Origin: Prorocentrum cordatum
Taxonomy: Eukaryota > Sar > Dinophyceae > Prorocentrales > Prorocentraceae
Reading direction: 5' to 3'
Length of the DNA stretch: 64,000 bases
Assembly (NCBI GenBank): GCA_963575745.1
Contig: CAUYUJ010019283.1
Coordinates: 1 to 64,000 of the forward strand
This document shows, piece after piece, positions 10,611 through 20,259 of this stretch (its first letter is position 1; each line of letters starts with the position of its first letter). The position numbers and the translations under genes are program-made. Under the pieces are notes generated by a model. The model worked only from the letters and a program-made list of their open reading frames with translations, did not search any database and was not told where the DNA came from.

Positions 10611-11710
10611 AACTCGTTGAGCTTCCCTTAGCTAGTTGCTGGAAGCTTAAGAGTAATTCCGGGGCGCTTGAGAGCTAGTTGGCAAGAAAAATCTCGACGG
10701 ACCTTTTGCTGACTTTGGGTCGGTTGAAAATTTTGTTCTCGAAATTCAACAATTCGTTTGAGCTCTAGTATTTTTTCTGATCATATTCGATCTTTTTCCC
10801 GCTCGCCGTCTTAATCTCAGCTCGATCGGGTAAATATTTCTGCAAAAAAGCATCGCGGCGGGATCGGCTGTTTCGAGTCATCTTGATACGCGATGACGGT
10901 TTTCTGAACATAACTCGAACTTTAGGACAGCTACAAAGCTGGTAAGCACAGCTAATCGATTCAGAATGATCAGGCGCGTTCGCCTGTTGAACCCAGAGTC
11001 TGAACTCGGTCTGCTAGCCGCGCTAGGTCCGCAAACCTATTCGTATTATTCGAGTCATCCTGACAGACGCTCTCGGTTTTCTGTACTTAACTCGAGCTGT
11101 AGGGCAGCTATAGAGCTCATTCTCACAGAAATTCATTGCGAATCATCAGGCGCGTTCGTCTGTTCCATCCAGAGGTCTGAACTCGGTCTGCTGCCCGAGC
11201 TAGGTTCGCGAACCTATTCGTAATTCGAGTCATCTTGAGAGATGCTGTCCGTTTTCTGCACTTAGCTCGGGCTGTAGGGGGGGGTACAGGGCTCGTACTA
11301 ACAGTAATCGATTCGGAGACATCAGGCGTGTCCGCCTGCCCAATCCAGAGCTCAGAACTCGGTGTGCTGCCCGAGCTGGGTCCGCAAACTATTCGTATTC
11401 GCGTCATCTTGAGAGGTGCTGTTTGTTTTCTGCACTTAACTCGAGCTGTAAGGAGCTGCAGGGCTGTTAATCACTGGAATCGATTCGCAGGGATCCATCG
11501 CGTCCGGCTGTCGCATTGAGAGCTCTGAACTCGGTCTGCTGCCCGAGCTAGGTCCGCGAAACTATTCGTATTGTTCGAGTCATCTTCATGCAATCGATTT
11601 CTGCGCTTAACTCGGGGTGTAAGGGGGCTGCAGGGCTGTTGATCACAGAAATCGATTCGGAGACATCAGGCGCGTCCTCCTGTTGCATTCAGAGGTCTGA
11701 ACTCGGTCTG
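10611..11710 (+). mobile_element. HTE-E: type-1 element lacking its hairpin end
   Basis: 5' end AACTCGTTGAGCTTCCC at 10611, one change from consensus; AT-richer segment to ~10890; satellite units to ~11705. The satellite stops at GGTCTGGTACTCGACC and gives way to GC module DNA (GACGCTCCCCCGGACCAGC), so the 3' inverse motif and hairpin are missing. Probably lost by deletion or recombination. Confidence 0.65.
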
Positions 11711-12204
11711 GTACTCGACCGGACGCTCCCCCGGACCAGCTGCCGGCTCGAACGAACTGCTGCGGGGGTTCTGGACCGGCGAAGATGGGCTGCTGGCGGG
11801 CACCACCACCGTCCGGCTTCTAGTCTTAAGCCCTCTGGCTCTCGGAGAGCTCTCCGGGAAACTAGCTCCAGCACGCGCCGGAATTCCTCTGGCCCATCCA
11901 TAACGAAGAGCTCTACGAGGTACGGGCGCGCCGGCACGCGCTGCGGGACCCGGGAAGCCACAGAAGGGAACGTGGAGCGGTGGGCGGAGGAGTGCGGCGG
12001 CGCACGCGCACTCGCCGGCTTCTGTTCTGACAACCCTATCTGGCCCAAGAGGCTATCCGGGAATCCCTGGGGTGCTCCCCAGAACTGCTGCTGATGCGCT
12101 GCCGGGAGCGCTTCCACGCGTGCCTGCTCACTTGCAGGCCCTCGCGGATGCATGAGCGGGCTTGTCAAGCGTGCGTGAAAAGCGCTTGCTCCTCGCGTGA
12201 GTGA
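11711..12204 (+). repeat. GC-rich repeat with a minus-strand type-2 5' end
   Basis: GC-module end variants (CACCACCGTCCGGCTTCTAG and CTCTCGGAGAGCTCTCCGGG), a diverged minus-strand type-2 HTE 5' end at 11866-11930, and more GC-rich repeat. The GAACGTGGAGCGGTGGGC segment recurs near 15411, 17884 and 19795. No gene. Confidence 0.55.
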
Positions 12205-12400
12205 CCTCGCCAAGCGACGCTGGGCGGCGCTGCCTAGGCGGTCAAGCAACACTGCCTACGGCACCCAAGCGATGCTTGGCGAGGCTGCCTGGGAGCCCAA
12301 GCGACGCTTGGGGGCGCTGCCTAGGAGCCCAAGCAACGCTTGGCGGCGCTGCCCAGGCGCCCAAGCAACGCTGGCCAGCGCTGCCTAGGGCGCTTGCCAA
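12205..12400 (+). repeat. ~40-bp tandem repeat carrying CCCAAGCGACGCTTGGG-type palindromes
   Basis: Four to five imperfect copies of GCTGCCTAGGAGCCCAAGC followed by GACGCTTGGC. Each contains an inverted repeat CCAAGC-G-A-C-GCTTGG. The phase is about 40 bp. Not shared with other parts of the window, although the AGCGACGCTTCGA string at ~20094 and ~20162 is similar. Confidence 0.7.
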
Positions 12401-12561
12401 CGTTTGCCCCCAGCGTTTTGGGAAGCGCCCACGAGACACGCTGCAACCCCCGGCACGTCGCTGGAAGAATCGTGGAAAGGCAGACGTTGGCGTGGCCTAC
12501 TCACCCCCCCCCCCGGCTTCTTCTCTGAAACCCTCTTTAACTCCAAGATCTCCGGGAGCAT
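12401..12561 (+). repeat. GC-module-like end sequence
   Basis: Diverged right end of a GC module (GGAAGAATCGTGGAAAGGCA, CCCCCCCCCCCGGCTTCTTC, CTGAAACCCTC) ending at the type-2 element start at 12562. Confidence 0.5.
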
Positions 12562-14621
12562 ACCTCGTAGAGCTCTTCGTCATCGATGGGCTAGAGGAAT
12601 AACTCGTAGAGCTTCCCTTAGCAAGTTGTTGCTGGAAGCTTAAGAGTAATTCCGGGGCGCTGGAGAGCTAGTTGGCAAGAAAAATCTCGCCGGACCTTTT
12701 GGTGACTTTTGGTCGGTTGAAAATTTTGATCTCGAAATTTGAACATTCGTTAGAGCTCTAGTTTTTTCCCGTGATATTCGATCTTATTCCCGCTCGCCGT
12801 CTTGATCTCAGCTCGATCGGGTACCTTTTACTGCCAAAAAGCAGGCAGGCGGGATCGGCTGTTTCAAGTCATCTGGACACGCGATGACTGTTTTCTGAAC
12901 ATAACTCGAGCTTTAGGACAGCTACAGAGCTGGTAAGCACAGCTAATCGATTCGGAATGATCAGGCGCGTTCGCCTGTTGAATCCAGAGGTCTGAACTCG
13001 GTCTGCTAGCCGAGCTAGGTCCGCAAACTTATTTGTATTATTCGAGTCATCTTGACAGACGCTCTCGGTTTTCTGTACTTAACCCTAGCTACAGGACAAC
13101 TACAGAGCTGATGCGTACAGAAACCGATTCAGAATCATCAGTGGCAGTGGTCTGTTGAATCCAGAGCTCTGAACTCGGTCTGCTGCCCGATCTAGAATCG
13201 CGAAACCATTCGTATTGTTCGAGTCATCTTGAGAAGTGCTCTCGGTCTTCTGCACTCAACTCGGGCTGAGGGGGGATACAGTGCTGGTGGTCACAAGAAT
13301 CGATTGAAGACAGCAGGCGCGTCCGCCTGTCGAATCCAGAGCTCGGAACTCGGTTTGCTGCCCGAGCTAGGTCCGCGATGCTATTGTATTGTTCGGTTCA
13401 TCCTGAGAGGTGCTGTCGGTTTTCTGCACTTCACTCGGGCTGTAGGGGGGCTGCAGGGCTGGTGATCACAGGAGTCGATTCGCAGACATCAGATGCGTCC
13501 GCCTGTCGCATTCAGATTCTGAACTCTGTTTGATACTCGAGCTGGGTTGCCAAACTATTCGTTTTGTAGGAGAGCTACAGAGCTCGGAAAGAAGACAATA
13601 CACAAGCATCCAGGGCGTTCGGCTGTTGCATCGAGAGGTCTGAAATCGCTTGGACTGACAAACTATTCGTTCTCTGCAATTTTTTCCACATTATATATTG
13701 TCAGGAAGCTCTACGAGTCCCCCGGCGGTGAGAAAGGTTGACGGTTTACCGCCGGCGCCCAGTTCCGGCGCGGGGTGGAGCTAGTTGGCCGAGCCGACCA
13801 AAAGAGACAATGTGGTAACTTTGGGTGGGTTTTGCTAAAATTTGAAAGAGATTTGAGGATTCATTTGGAGAACCGGTATTTTTCTCACGTGTAGTGGGTT
13901 ATGCCGCGTCTGCCAGTTAAATTCTCAGGTCCGTAGCTGTAATATTACTATCAAAAGACTTGCAGGAACCAAATGCGTTCCGAGTCATCTTGACACGCGT
14001 TGACGGTTTTCTGTACTTAACTCGAGATTTCGAAGCTACAGAGCTGATATTAACAGAAACCAATTCAGAATGATCAGGCGCGTTCGTCTGTTGCATCCAG
14101 AGGCCTCAACTCGGTCTGCTACTCGAGCTAGGTCCGTCGAACTATTTGTGTTATTCGAGTCATCTGGACCAGTGCTGTCGGTTTTCTGCACTCAAGATTC
14201 AGATGAGCTACAGAGCTGGTGCGCATAAAATGATTCAGTATCACGAGATGCGTGCGTCTGTTGCATCGAGAGGCCTGAACTCGTTCTGCCACTCGAGCTA
14301 GGTCCACAACACTATTCGTCTCAATTTCTCTGTGACGCGCTGTCGGTATTCTGCATTCTACTCTAGCTGTAGCACAGCTACAGAGCTGGTGCGCACAGAA
14401 ACCCATACAGAATCATCAAGGGCGTTTGGCTGAAGCATCTAGAGCTCTGAGCAGAGTCTGCTTCTCGAGCTAAGTCCGCAAAAATATTTGCATGCGACCG
14501 ATTTTTTAAAGTTTTTTGGCTCTGGCTTAAGCTTGCTTCACTTCCGCGGAGCTGGGCAAGAAAAGAGCTCTACGAGGTCCCCGGCGGTAACCAGGTTGAC
14601 GGTTTACCGCCGGCGCCCAGT
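12562..14621 (+). mobile_element. HTE-F2: type-2 element split by HTE-F
   Basis: 5' end ACCTCGTAGAGCTCTTCG at 12562, broken after GCTAGAGGAAT at 12600, resuming at 13764 with TCCGGCGCGGGGTGGAGC. After removing the insert the outer element has the type-2 body (GACAATGTGGTAACTTTGGG, TTTTTCTCACGTGTAGTGGG), about three satellite units (13985-14560), inverse motif AAGAGCTCTACGAGGT at 14563-14578, hairpin 14581-14613 and end CGCCCAGT at 14621. It shows that type-2 elements can also carry the 178-bp satellite, so the two types share interiors as well as ends. Confidence 0.75.
12601..13763 (+). mobile_element. HTE-F: type-1 element nested in a type-2 element
   Basis: Complete: 5' end AACTCGTAGAGCTTCCC at 12601, AT-richer segment to ~12880, satellite units to ~13690, inverse motif 13704-13718, hairpin 13722-13755 (one G/T wobble, CCGGCGGTGA with TTACCGCCGG), end CGCCCAGT at 13763. 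The flanks GAGGAAT and TCCGGCGCGGGG rejoin into the uninterrupted type-2 sequence GAGGAATTCCGGCGCGGGG seen near 18891, again T|T with no duplication. This is the clearest insertion in the window. Confidence 0.85.
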
Positions 14622-16306
14622 TGTCTCTGAAGGTCGGGTCGGTCAACTAGCTCTACCCTACGCTCGAATTCCTCTTGGCTCATCTTGCCGAAGAGCTCTA
14701 CGAGGCACTTGGTTGCGTCGAAAACCCGGAGAGCACAGAGAACACACGCCGGACGGCTTTCCTGGCGAGCTTTCGGACGCTCCCGTAAAGCGCTTCTGGA
14801 GCTCTGGGGGGCTCCCCTGCAGCGCTTCTGCAGTGCTGCCAGGAACGCTTCCAGGCCTGCCTGCACGCGTGCAGGCACGCGTGGAGGCTTGCCGGAAGCT
14901 CTCCCGGACCCGCTGCCGGGCCCGGCAACTTTCTCCGGGGATCGTGGAGCGGCGGAGATGGGCTGCTGGCGGGCACCGCCACCGTCCGGCTTCTAATCTA
15001 AAACCCTCTAGCTCTCAGAGAGCTCTCCGGGAAAATGAATGGTTAAATATCTTTCAAATCTCAGGAAAACCAACCCAAAGCTTTCACATTGTCCTTTCTG
15101 GCCGGGTCGATCAACTAGCTCCACCCCGCGCCGGAATTCCTCTAGCTCATCGATGTCGAAGAGCTCTACGAGGTGTGGCGCTGGAAAGCTTGCCTGGCGC
15201 GCCCCTGAAGGGCTTTACACGTGCGTGGTGGAGCTGGAAAGCTTGCCTGGCGCGCTCAAGGGCTAAGAGCGGTGCTTCGACGCGTGCCTGCACGCGTGGG
15301 GGCTTGCTGCCCGGGAAGCTCCGCGAGGCCTCTGGAGCACGTTCTACGGGAACGTATTGGAACAGGCGCTCCGGGACACGCTGCGGAACCCGGGGAGTCA
15401 CAGAAGGGAACGTGGAGCGGTGGGCGATGGGGTGCGGCGGCGCACGCGCACCCGCCGGCTTCTCTTCTGACAACCCTATCTAGCCCAAGAGGCTATCCGG
15501 GACCGGGGCGAGGACCCGGGATCGGCGCGCCCGCGTTCCAGGCAGGCGAGATCGTACCTGCGCGCGTTCGTGGCCCTGTTCGGGGCGTTAAAAAGATCTG
15601 ACCTGAGCAGGTCGTTAAACTGCTTCAGTGGGAAAGACTTCTAGCACTGCTGGAAATCCCTCGCATGTGACGGTGCCTGCATTTGCCCGCGCTACATGCG
15701 CACCGCATGCGAAGCAGTCGGAAGCGAGCGCAAGGGCACGCGCGGCGCCAGAGGCAGGGCCCGGGGTGGCGGTTGCGCGACGAGACGCGCGCGCGCGTCT
15801 CTCGCTTGGCTATCCGGGTTTTGGACAACTACAGGTAAACCCGGAGAGCGAGGAGACCCTGGGGGGCGGGGAATCTTTCCTGTGGAGCTCTGGGAGACTC
15901 TCCTGAAGCGCTTCTGAAGCGCTGCCGGGCACGCTTCCATGCGTGCCTGCACGCGTGGACGCGTGCCGGAAACGCTCCCGGACCCGCTGCCGGGTCAAAC
16001 GAGTCGCTGCGGGGATTCTGGAGCAGCGAAGATGGGCTGCTGGCAGGCACCACCAGTGAGCTCTCCGGCTACTTTGTCTCTTCTGGTCGGGTCGACCAAC
16101 TAACTCCACCCCGCGCCGGGATTCCTCTAGCTCATCGTTGCCGAAGAGCTTTACGAGGTACGTCCGCGGAGGCGCTGGAAACCGCGCAAAGCAGAGCTCG
16201 ACGAACGCTGGGAAGCGCCCCTGAACTGCTTCTGACACGCTGGCAGCGGCACTTTCACGCGTTTCTACACGCGTAGGGGCACGCTGCACGCGTGCAGGCA
16301 CGCTGT
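14622..16306. repeat. GC-rich mosaic with minus-strand type-2 5'-end fragments
   Basis: No gene. Contains type-2 5' ends (minus strand) at about 14640-14705, 15039-15175 and 16075-16160, GC-module ends with CACCGTCCGGCTTCTAATC, the GGCTATCCGGGA ending near 15491, and several GCGTGCCTGCACGCG palindromic segments. Bases 15103-15127 are an uninterrupted type-2 site that serves as the empty-site reference for HTE-D. Long open frames here overlap on both strands and are not believed. Confidence 0.55.
15598..15623 (-). repeat. Inverted copy of the window's first 23 bases
   Basis: GACCTGAGCAGGTCGTTAAAC on the plus strand is the reverse complement, with one difference, of bases 2-23 (GTTTAAAGACCTGCTCAGGT). 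Each copy itself contains GACCTG...CAGGTC arms with a 2-bp spacer. This may mark two ends of a larger unit; the window edge hides what lies before base 1. Confidence 0.6.
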
Positions 16307-17785
16307 AACTCGTAGAGCTTCCCTTTGCTAGTTGCTGGAAGCTTAAGAGTAATTCCGGGGCGCTGCAGAGCTAGTTGGCAAGAAAAATCTCGACGGACCT
16401 TTTGGTGACTTTTGGTCGGTTGAAAATTTTGTTTTCGGAATTCAACCATTCGTTTGAACTCTATTATTTTTTCTCGTGATATTCGATCTTAGTCCCGCTC
16501 GCCGTCTTAATCTCAAGTCGATCGGGTAGATATTACTGCCAAAAAGCACACAGGCGGGATGGGCCGTTTCGGGTCATCTTGACGCGCGCCGTCGGTTTTT
16601 TGTATTTCACTCGAGCTGTAGAAAAGCTACAGAGCTGATACTTACAGAAACCGATGCAGACTCATCATGCGCGTTCGTCTGTTGAATCCAGAGGTCTGAA
16701 CTCGGTATGCTGCTCGAGCTAGGTCCGCGAAACTATTCGTATTGTTCGAGTCATCTTGAGACGTGCTGTCAATTTTCGGCACTTGACTCGGGCTCTAGGG
16801 GGGCTACAGGGATGGTAGAAACCGATCCGGAGACATCAGGCGCGTCCACCTGTCGCATGCAGAGGTCTGAACTCGGTCTGCTCCTCGAGCTAGGTCCGCA
16901 AAACTATTCGTACCGCATCTCAACAGGACTGTCGGTTTTCGTAGTTAACTCGATCTCTAGGGGAGCTGAGCTGATACGCGTAGAAACCGATGCAGAATAA
17001 TCAGGCGCGTTCGTCTGTTGCTTCCAGAGGTCTGAACTCGATCTGCCACTCGAGCTAGGTTCGCGACACTATTCGTATTGTTCTAGTTATCTTGAGAGGT
17101 GCTGTCGATTTTCGCACGTAACTCGGTCTGTAGGAGAGCTACAGACGTGATACGCACAGAAACTGATTCGGAATCATCATGCGCGTTCGTCTGTTGCATC
17201 CAGAGGTTTGAACTGGGTTTGCTACTCGGGCTAGGTCCGCAAAACTATTCGTATTCTTGAAGTCGACAGATCTTGTCCCTTTTCTGTATTGAACTCGGAC
17301 TGTAGGCGAGCTACAGTGCTGGTGCGCACAGAAAACGATCCAGAAGCATCGGAGGCGTTTGGCTGTTGCATCGAGAGGTCTGAAATCGATCTGCTACCCG
17401 AGCTAGGTTCACAAAATTATTCGTATTCGACCGATATTTTTCCAAATGGTGGTGAATTTCTTCACTGAACTCGAGCGGCCGAAAAACCAGAAGGAAATCA
17501 TGAGGTGTGAAGCATCCAGACGCTTGGCTTGGGTCTGTGGTGAACGCAGACGCCAAACAACGATTCGTACTCTGCTACTTTTTCCCTAATGGTATGTTCT
17601 ACACGCTGCAGGTGAGCTTCAGCACAGCAATGGGATATCACTAGACGCCTGAGATCAATCTGCTATCAGCTCGGGCTGAAAAACTATTCGTTCCCCGCTA
17701 TTTTTGGGGAAATAATATATGGTCAGGAAGCTCTACGAGTCCCCCGGCGGTAAGAAAGGTTGACGGTTTACCGCCGGCGCCCAGT
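16307..17785 (+). mobile_element. HTE-G: type-1 hairpin-terminated element
   Basis: 5' end AACTCGTAGAGCTTCCC at 16307; AT-richer segment to ~16590; seven diverged satellite units; a hairpin-proximal segment ending CAGGAAGCTCTACGAGT at 17740; hairpin 17744-17777; end CCCAGT at 17785. The left flank ends in T (GGCACGCTGT). The right flank starts CTGGGG, so the empty site cannot be rebuilt here. The longest type-1 copy after HTE-A. Confidence 0.7.
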
Positions 17786-18372
17786 CTGGGGTGCTTCGCG
17801 CGGCCTCTGGAACACGTTCTACGGGAACGGATTGGAACAGGCACTCCGGGACACGCTGCAGAACCCGGGAACTCACAGAAGGGAACGTGGAGCGGTGAGC
17901 AGAAGAGTGCGGCGACGCACGCGCACCCGCCGGCTTCTCTTCTGACAACCCTATCTAGCCCAAGTGGCTATCCGGGAATTACTCTTCTAGCTTCGCCGCT
18001 AACGCTCTAACGGAAGCTCTACGAGTTACTAGCTCCACCCTGCGGCCGAATTCCTCTTAGCTCGTCTTGCCGAAGAGCTTTAGGAGGTACTAGCTCCACC
18101 CCACGCCGGGATTCCTTTAGCTCATCCATGCCGAAGAGCTCTACGAGGTACTTGGTAGCGTCCAAAACCCGGGGAGCGAAGGGGCAACTTTTCTGAAGCG
18201 CTTCGGAAGCGCTGCCACGCACGCTTGTACGCGTGACTGCACGCGTGCAGGCGCGCGTGGACGCGTGCCGGAAGCTCCCGGACGGGCTGTCGGGACCGGC
18301 GAGTCACTGCGGGGAACGTGGAGCGCCGTGGAGGAGCTGCTGGCGGGCACCACCACCGTCCGGCTTCTAATC
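17786..18372. repeat. GC-rich mosaic with two minus-strand type-2 5' ends
   Basis: GC-rich repeat with the GAACGTGGAGCGGTGAGC segment; the GGCTATCCGGGAATTACTC junction near 17968; two type-2 5' ends in tandem at about 18028-18090 and 18091-18150 (minus strand); a CACGCGTGCAGGCGCGCGTGG palindrome-like stretch; and a GC-module end at 18340-18372. No gene. Confidence 0.5.
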
Positions 18373-18775
18373 CCTTGTAGAGCTCTTCGACAAGTTGAGC
18401 TAAGAGGAATTCGGGCGCAGGGTGGAGCTAAGTGGCGGACCCGACCTTAAGAGACAATGTGATAACTTGGGGTCGGTTTTTCTATCTTTGTGCAAAATTT
18501 GAAAATTCGTTTTAAGAGCCGGTATTTTTCTCACGTGTACTGGGTTATGTCGCGTCTGCCAGTCCAATTCTCTGGTCCGTAGCTGCAGAATTACTATCAA
18601 AACACTTGCAGGAACCGACTTTGGAAACACACACACTAAAAATGCTAATTTTCGGAGTTTCTCATATCACCTTGAGAAGGCTTCTCCCATGTGTTCCAAG
18701 CAGCGACGCGCGAGAACAGAGCTCTACGAGGCTCCCGGCGGTTACCTGGTTGACGGTTTACTGCCGGATCCCAGT
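18373..18775 (+). mobile_element. HTE-I: short type-2 element (~400 bp)
   Basis: 5' end CCTTGTAGAGCTCTTCG near 18373 (one change), GACAATGTGATAACTTGGGG, TTTTTCTCACGTGTACTGGG, ACTATCAAAACACTTGCAGG, inverse motif AGAGCTCTACGAGG at 18718-18731, imperfect hairpin 18735-18767 and end CCCAGT at 18775. It has no satellite array, so this is close to the minimal type-2 unit. Confidence 0.7.
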
Positions 18776-18849
18776 TCGAACGCGCTGGAGAGCTAGTTGG
18801 CAAGAAAAATCTCGACGGACCTTTTGGTGACTTTTGGTCGGTTAAAAAT
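18776..18849 (+). repeat. Type-1 HTE fragment cut by HTE-J
   Basis: GGAGAGCTAGTTGGCAAGAA to TTTTGGTCGGTTAAAAAT is the start of the AT-richer type-1 segment. It stops at the T immediately before the 5' end of HTE-J; the expected continuation (TTTTGTTCTCG) is absent to the right. Confidence 0.6.
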
Positions 18850-19248
18850 ACCTCGTAGAGCTCTTCGGCATCGATGAGCTAGAGGAATTCCGGCGCGGGG
18901 TGCAGCTAGTTGACCCACCCGGCCTGGGAGGACAATGTGTGAACTTTGGGTCGGTTGGGCGAAGATTGTGGAAGATTTGAACATTCATTATAAGAACTAG
19001 TATTTTTCGCACCTGTAGTGGGTTACGCCGCGTCTGCTCGTGGAATTCGCAGGTTCGTAGCTGCAGTATTACTATCAAAACACTTGAAACAACCAACTTT
19101 CGGTACAAACTGAAAAACGTAATTTTTCAATTTTTCCAGCTCGCGCGTAAGAAGGCTTCCCCATGTATTCCGAGCAGCGCCGTGCAGACAAGAGCTCTAC
19201 GAGGCTCCCGGCGGTAACCTGGTTGACGGTTTACCGCCGGCTCCCATC
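18850..19248 (+). mobile_element. HTE-J: compact complete type-2 element (399 bp)
   Basis: 5' end ACCTCGTAGAGCTCTTCG; GATGAGCTAGAGGAATTCCG; GACAATGTGTGAACTTTGGG; a ~250-bp body without satellite; inverse motif AAGAGCTCTACGAGG at 19190-19204; perfect hairpin 19208-19240 (loop with GGTTGACGG); end CTCCCATC at 19248. Flanking bases are T on both sides (AAAAAT and TAAAACC), consistent with T|T insertion. A good reference copy for the family because it is short and clean. Confidence 0.75.
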
Positions 19249-20259
19249 TAAAACCTTATAGCCCTCAGAGAGCTCTCCGGAAATTTGGAAGCGTCCAAAA
19301 CCCAGATAGCAAAGAAGCATACTCTGGAAAGCTTTCCTGAAGAGCTCTGGGGAGCTCCCTTGAGGCGCTCGTGAAGCGCTACCAGCGACGCTTCCACGCG
19401 TGCCTGCCCTCGCGCAGACACGCGTGGGCGCGAGCCTGAAGCGTCCCCGGACACGCTGCGATTTGAAACAGGTCGCTGCGACGATTCTGGACCGCCGTGG
19501 AGGAGCTGCTGGCAGGCACCACCACCGTCCGGCTTGCAATCTAAAACCCTATAGCTCTCAGAGAGCTCTCCGGGAACATAGGGCGGCCTGACGCGCGCGT
19601 TAAACGTGAGTGGTGGCGGTGGAAACCTCGCGCGGCGGAGCCCGGGGGTCGCTGGGCGGCTCTCCTGAATGGCTTCTGAAGCGCTGACAGCGACGCTTCC
19701 ACGCGTGCCTGCGCGCGTGGGGGCGCGCTGCGCAGCGTACCTGGGGCGCTCCCGGACACGCTGCAGGCCCCGGCGAGGCGCTGCTGGGATCGTGGAGCGG
19801 GGGGCGTGGGAGTGCGGCGATGCACGCGCACCCGCCGGCTTCTCTTCTACCAGCCCTATGTAGCCCAAGAGGCTATCGGGGAACGAGCTGCACCCCGCGC
19901 CGGAATTCCTCTAGCTCATCGATGCCGAAGAGCTCTACGAGGTATTCCTCTAGCTCTGTTACCATTGGAGCTCTACGAGGTGCTGGCTCCACCCCGTGCC
20001 GGTATTCCTCTAGCGCGTCGTTGCCGAAAACCTCTACGATATATAACGAAGAGCTCTACGAGGTACTTGCGTGAAGCACAGCGACGCGTGCTTGACGCGC
20101 TTCCAGCGACGCTTCGAAGCGTGCCCGAAGCGCAGTGAAGGGCGCTTGAACTGCTTTCAGCGACGCTTCGACCCGTGCCGGAAGCGTTGCGAAGCGTGCT
20201 TGAGGTGCTGCGAAGCGGCCCGGAATGCGCTGCGTGTTCCGGCGAGTTGCTGCGAGAAT
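19249..20259. repeat. GC-rich mosaic with type-2 5' ends
   Basis: GC-module ends (CACCACCGTCCGGCTTGCAA, CTCTCAGAGAGCTCTCCGGG), GCGTGGGGGCGCGCTGCG-type sequence, minus-strand type-2 5' ends at about 19885-19945 and 19980-20065, and AGCGACGCTTCGA-rich repeats at 20070-20240. No gene is supported; the open frames here are consequences of GC content. Confidence 0.5.

Noticed and set aside
14488-15483. 331-codon plus-strand frame
   Set aside because: It begins in satellite, passes through the HTE-F2 hairpin and several type-2 ends; a mosaic of repeats.
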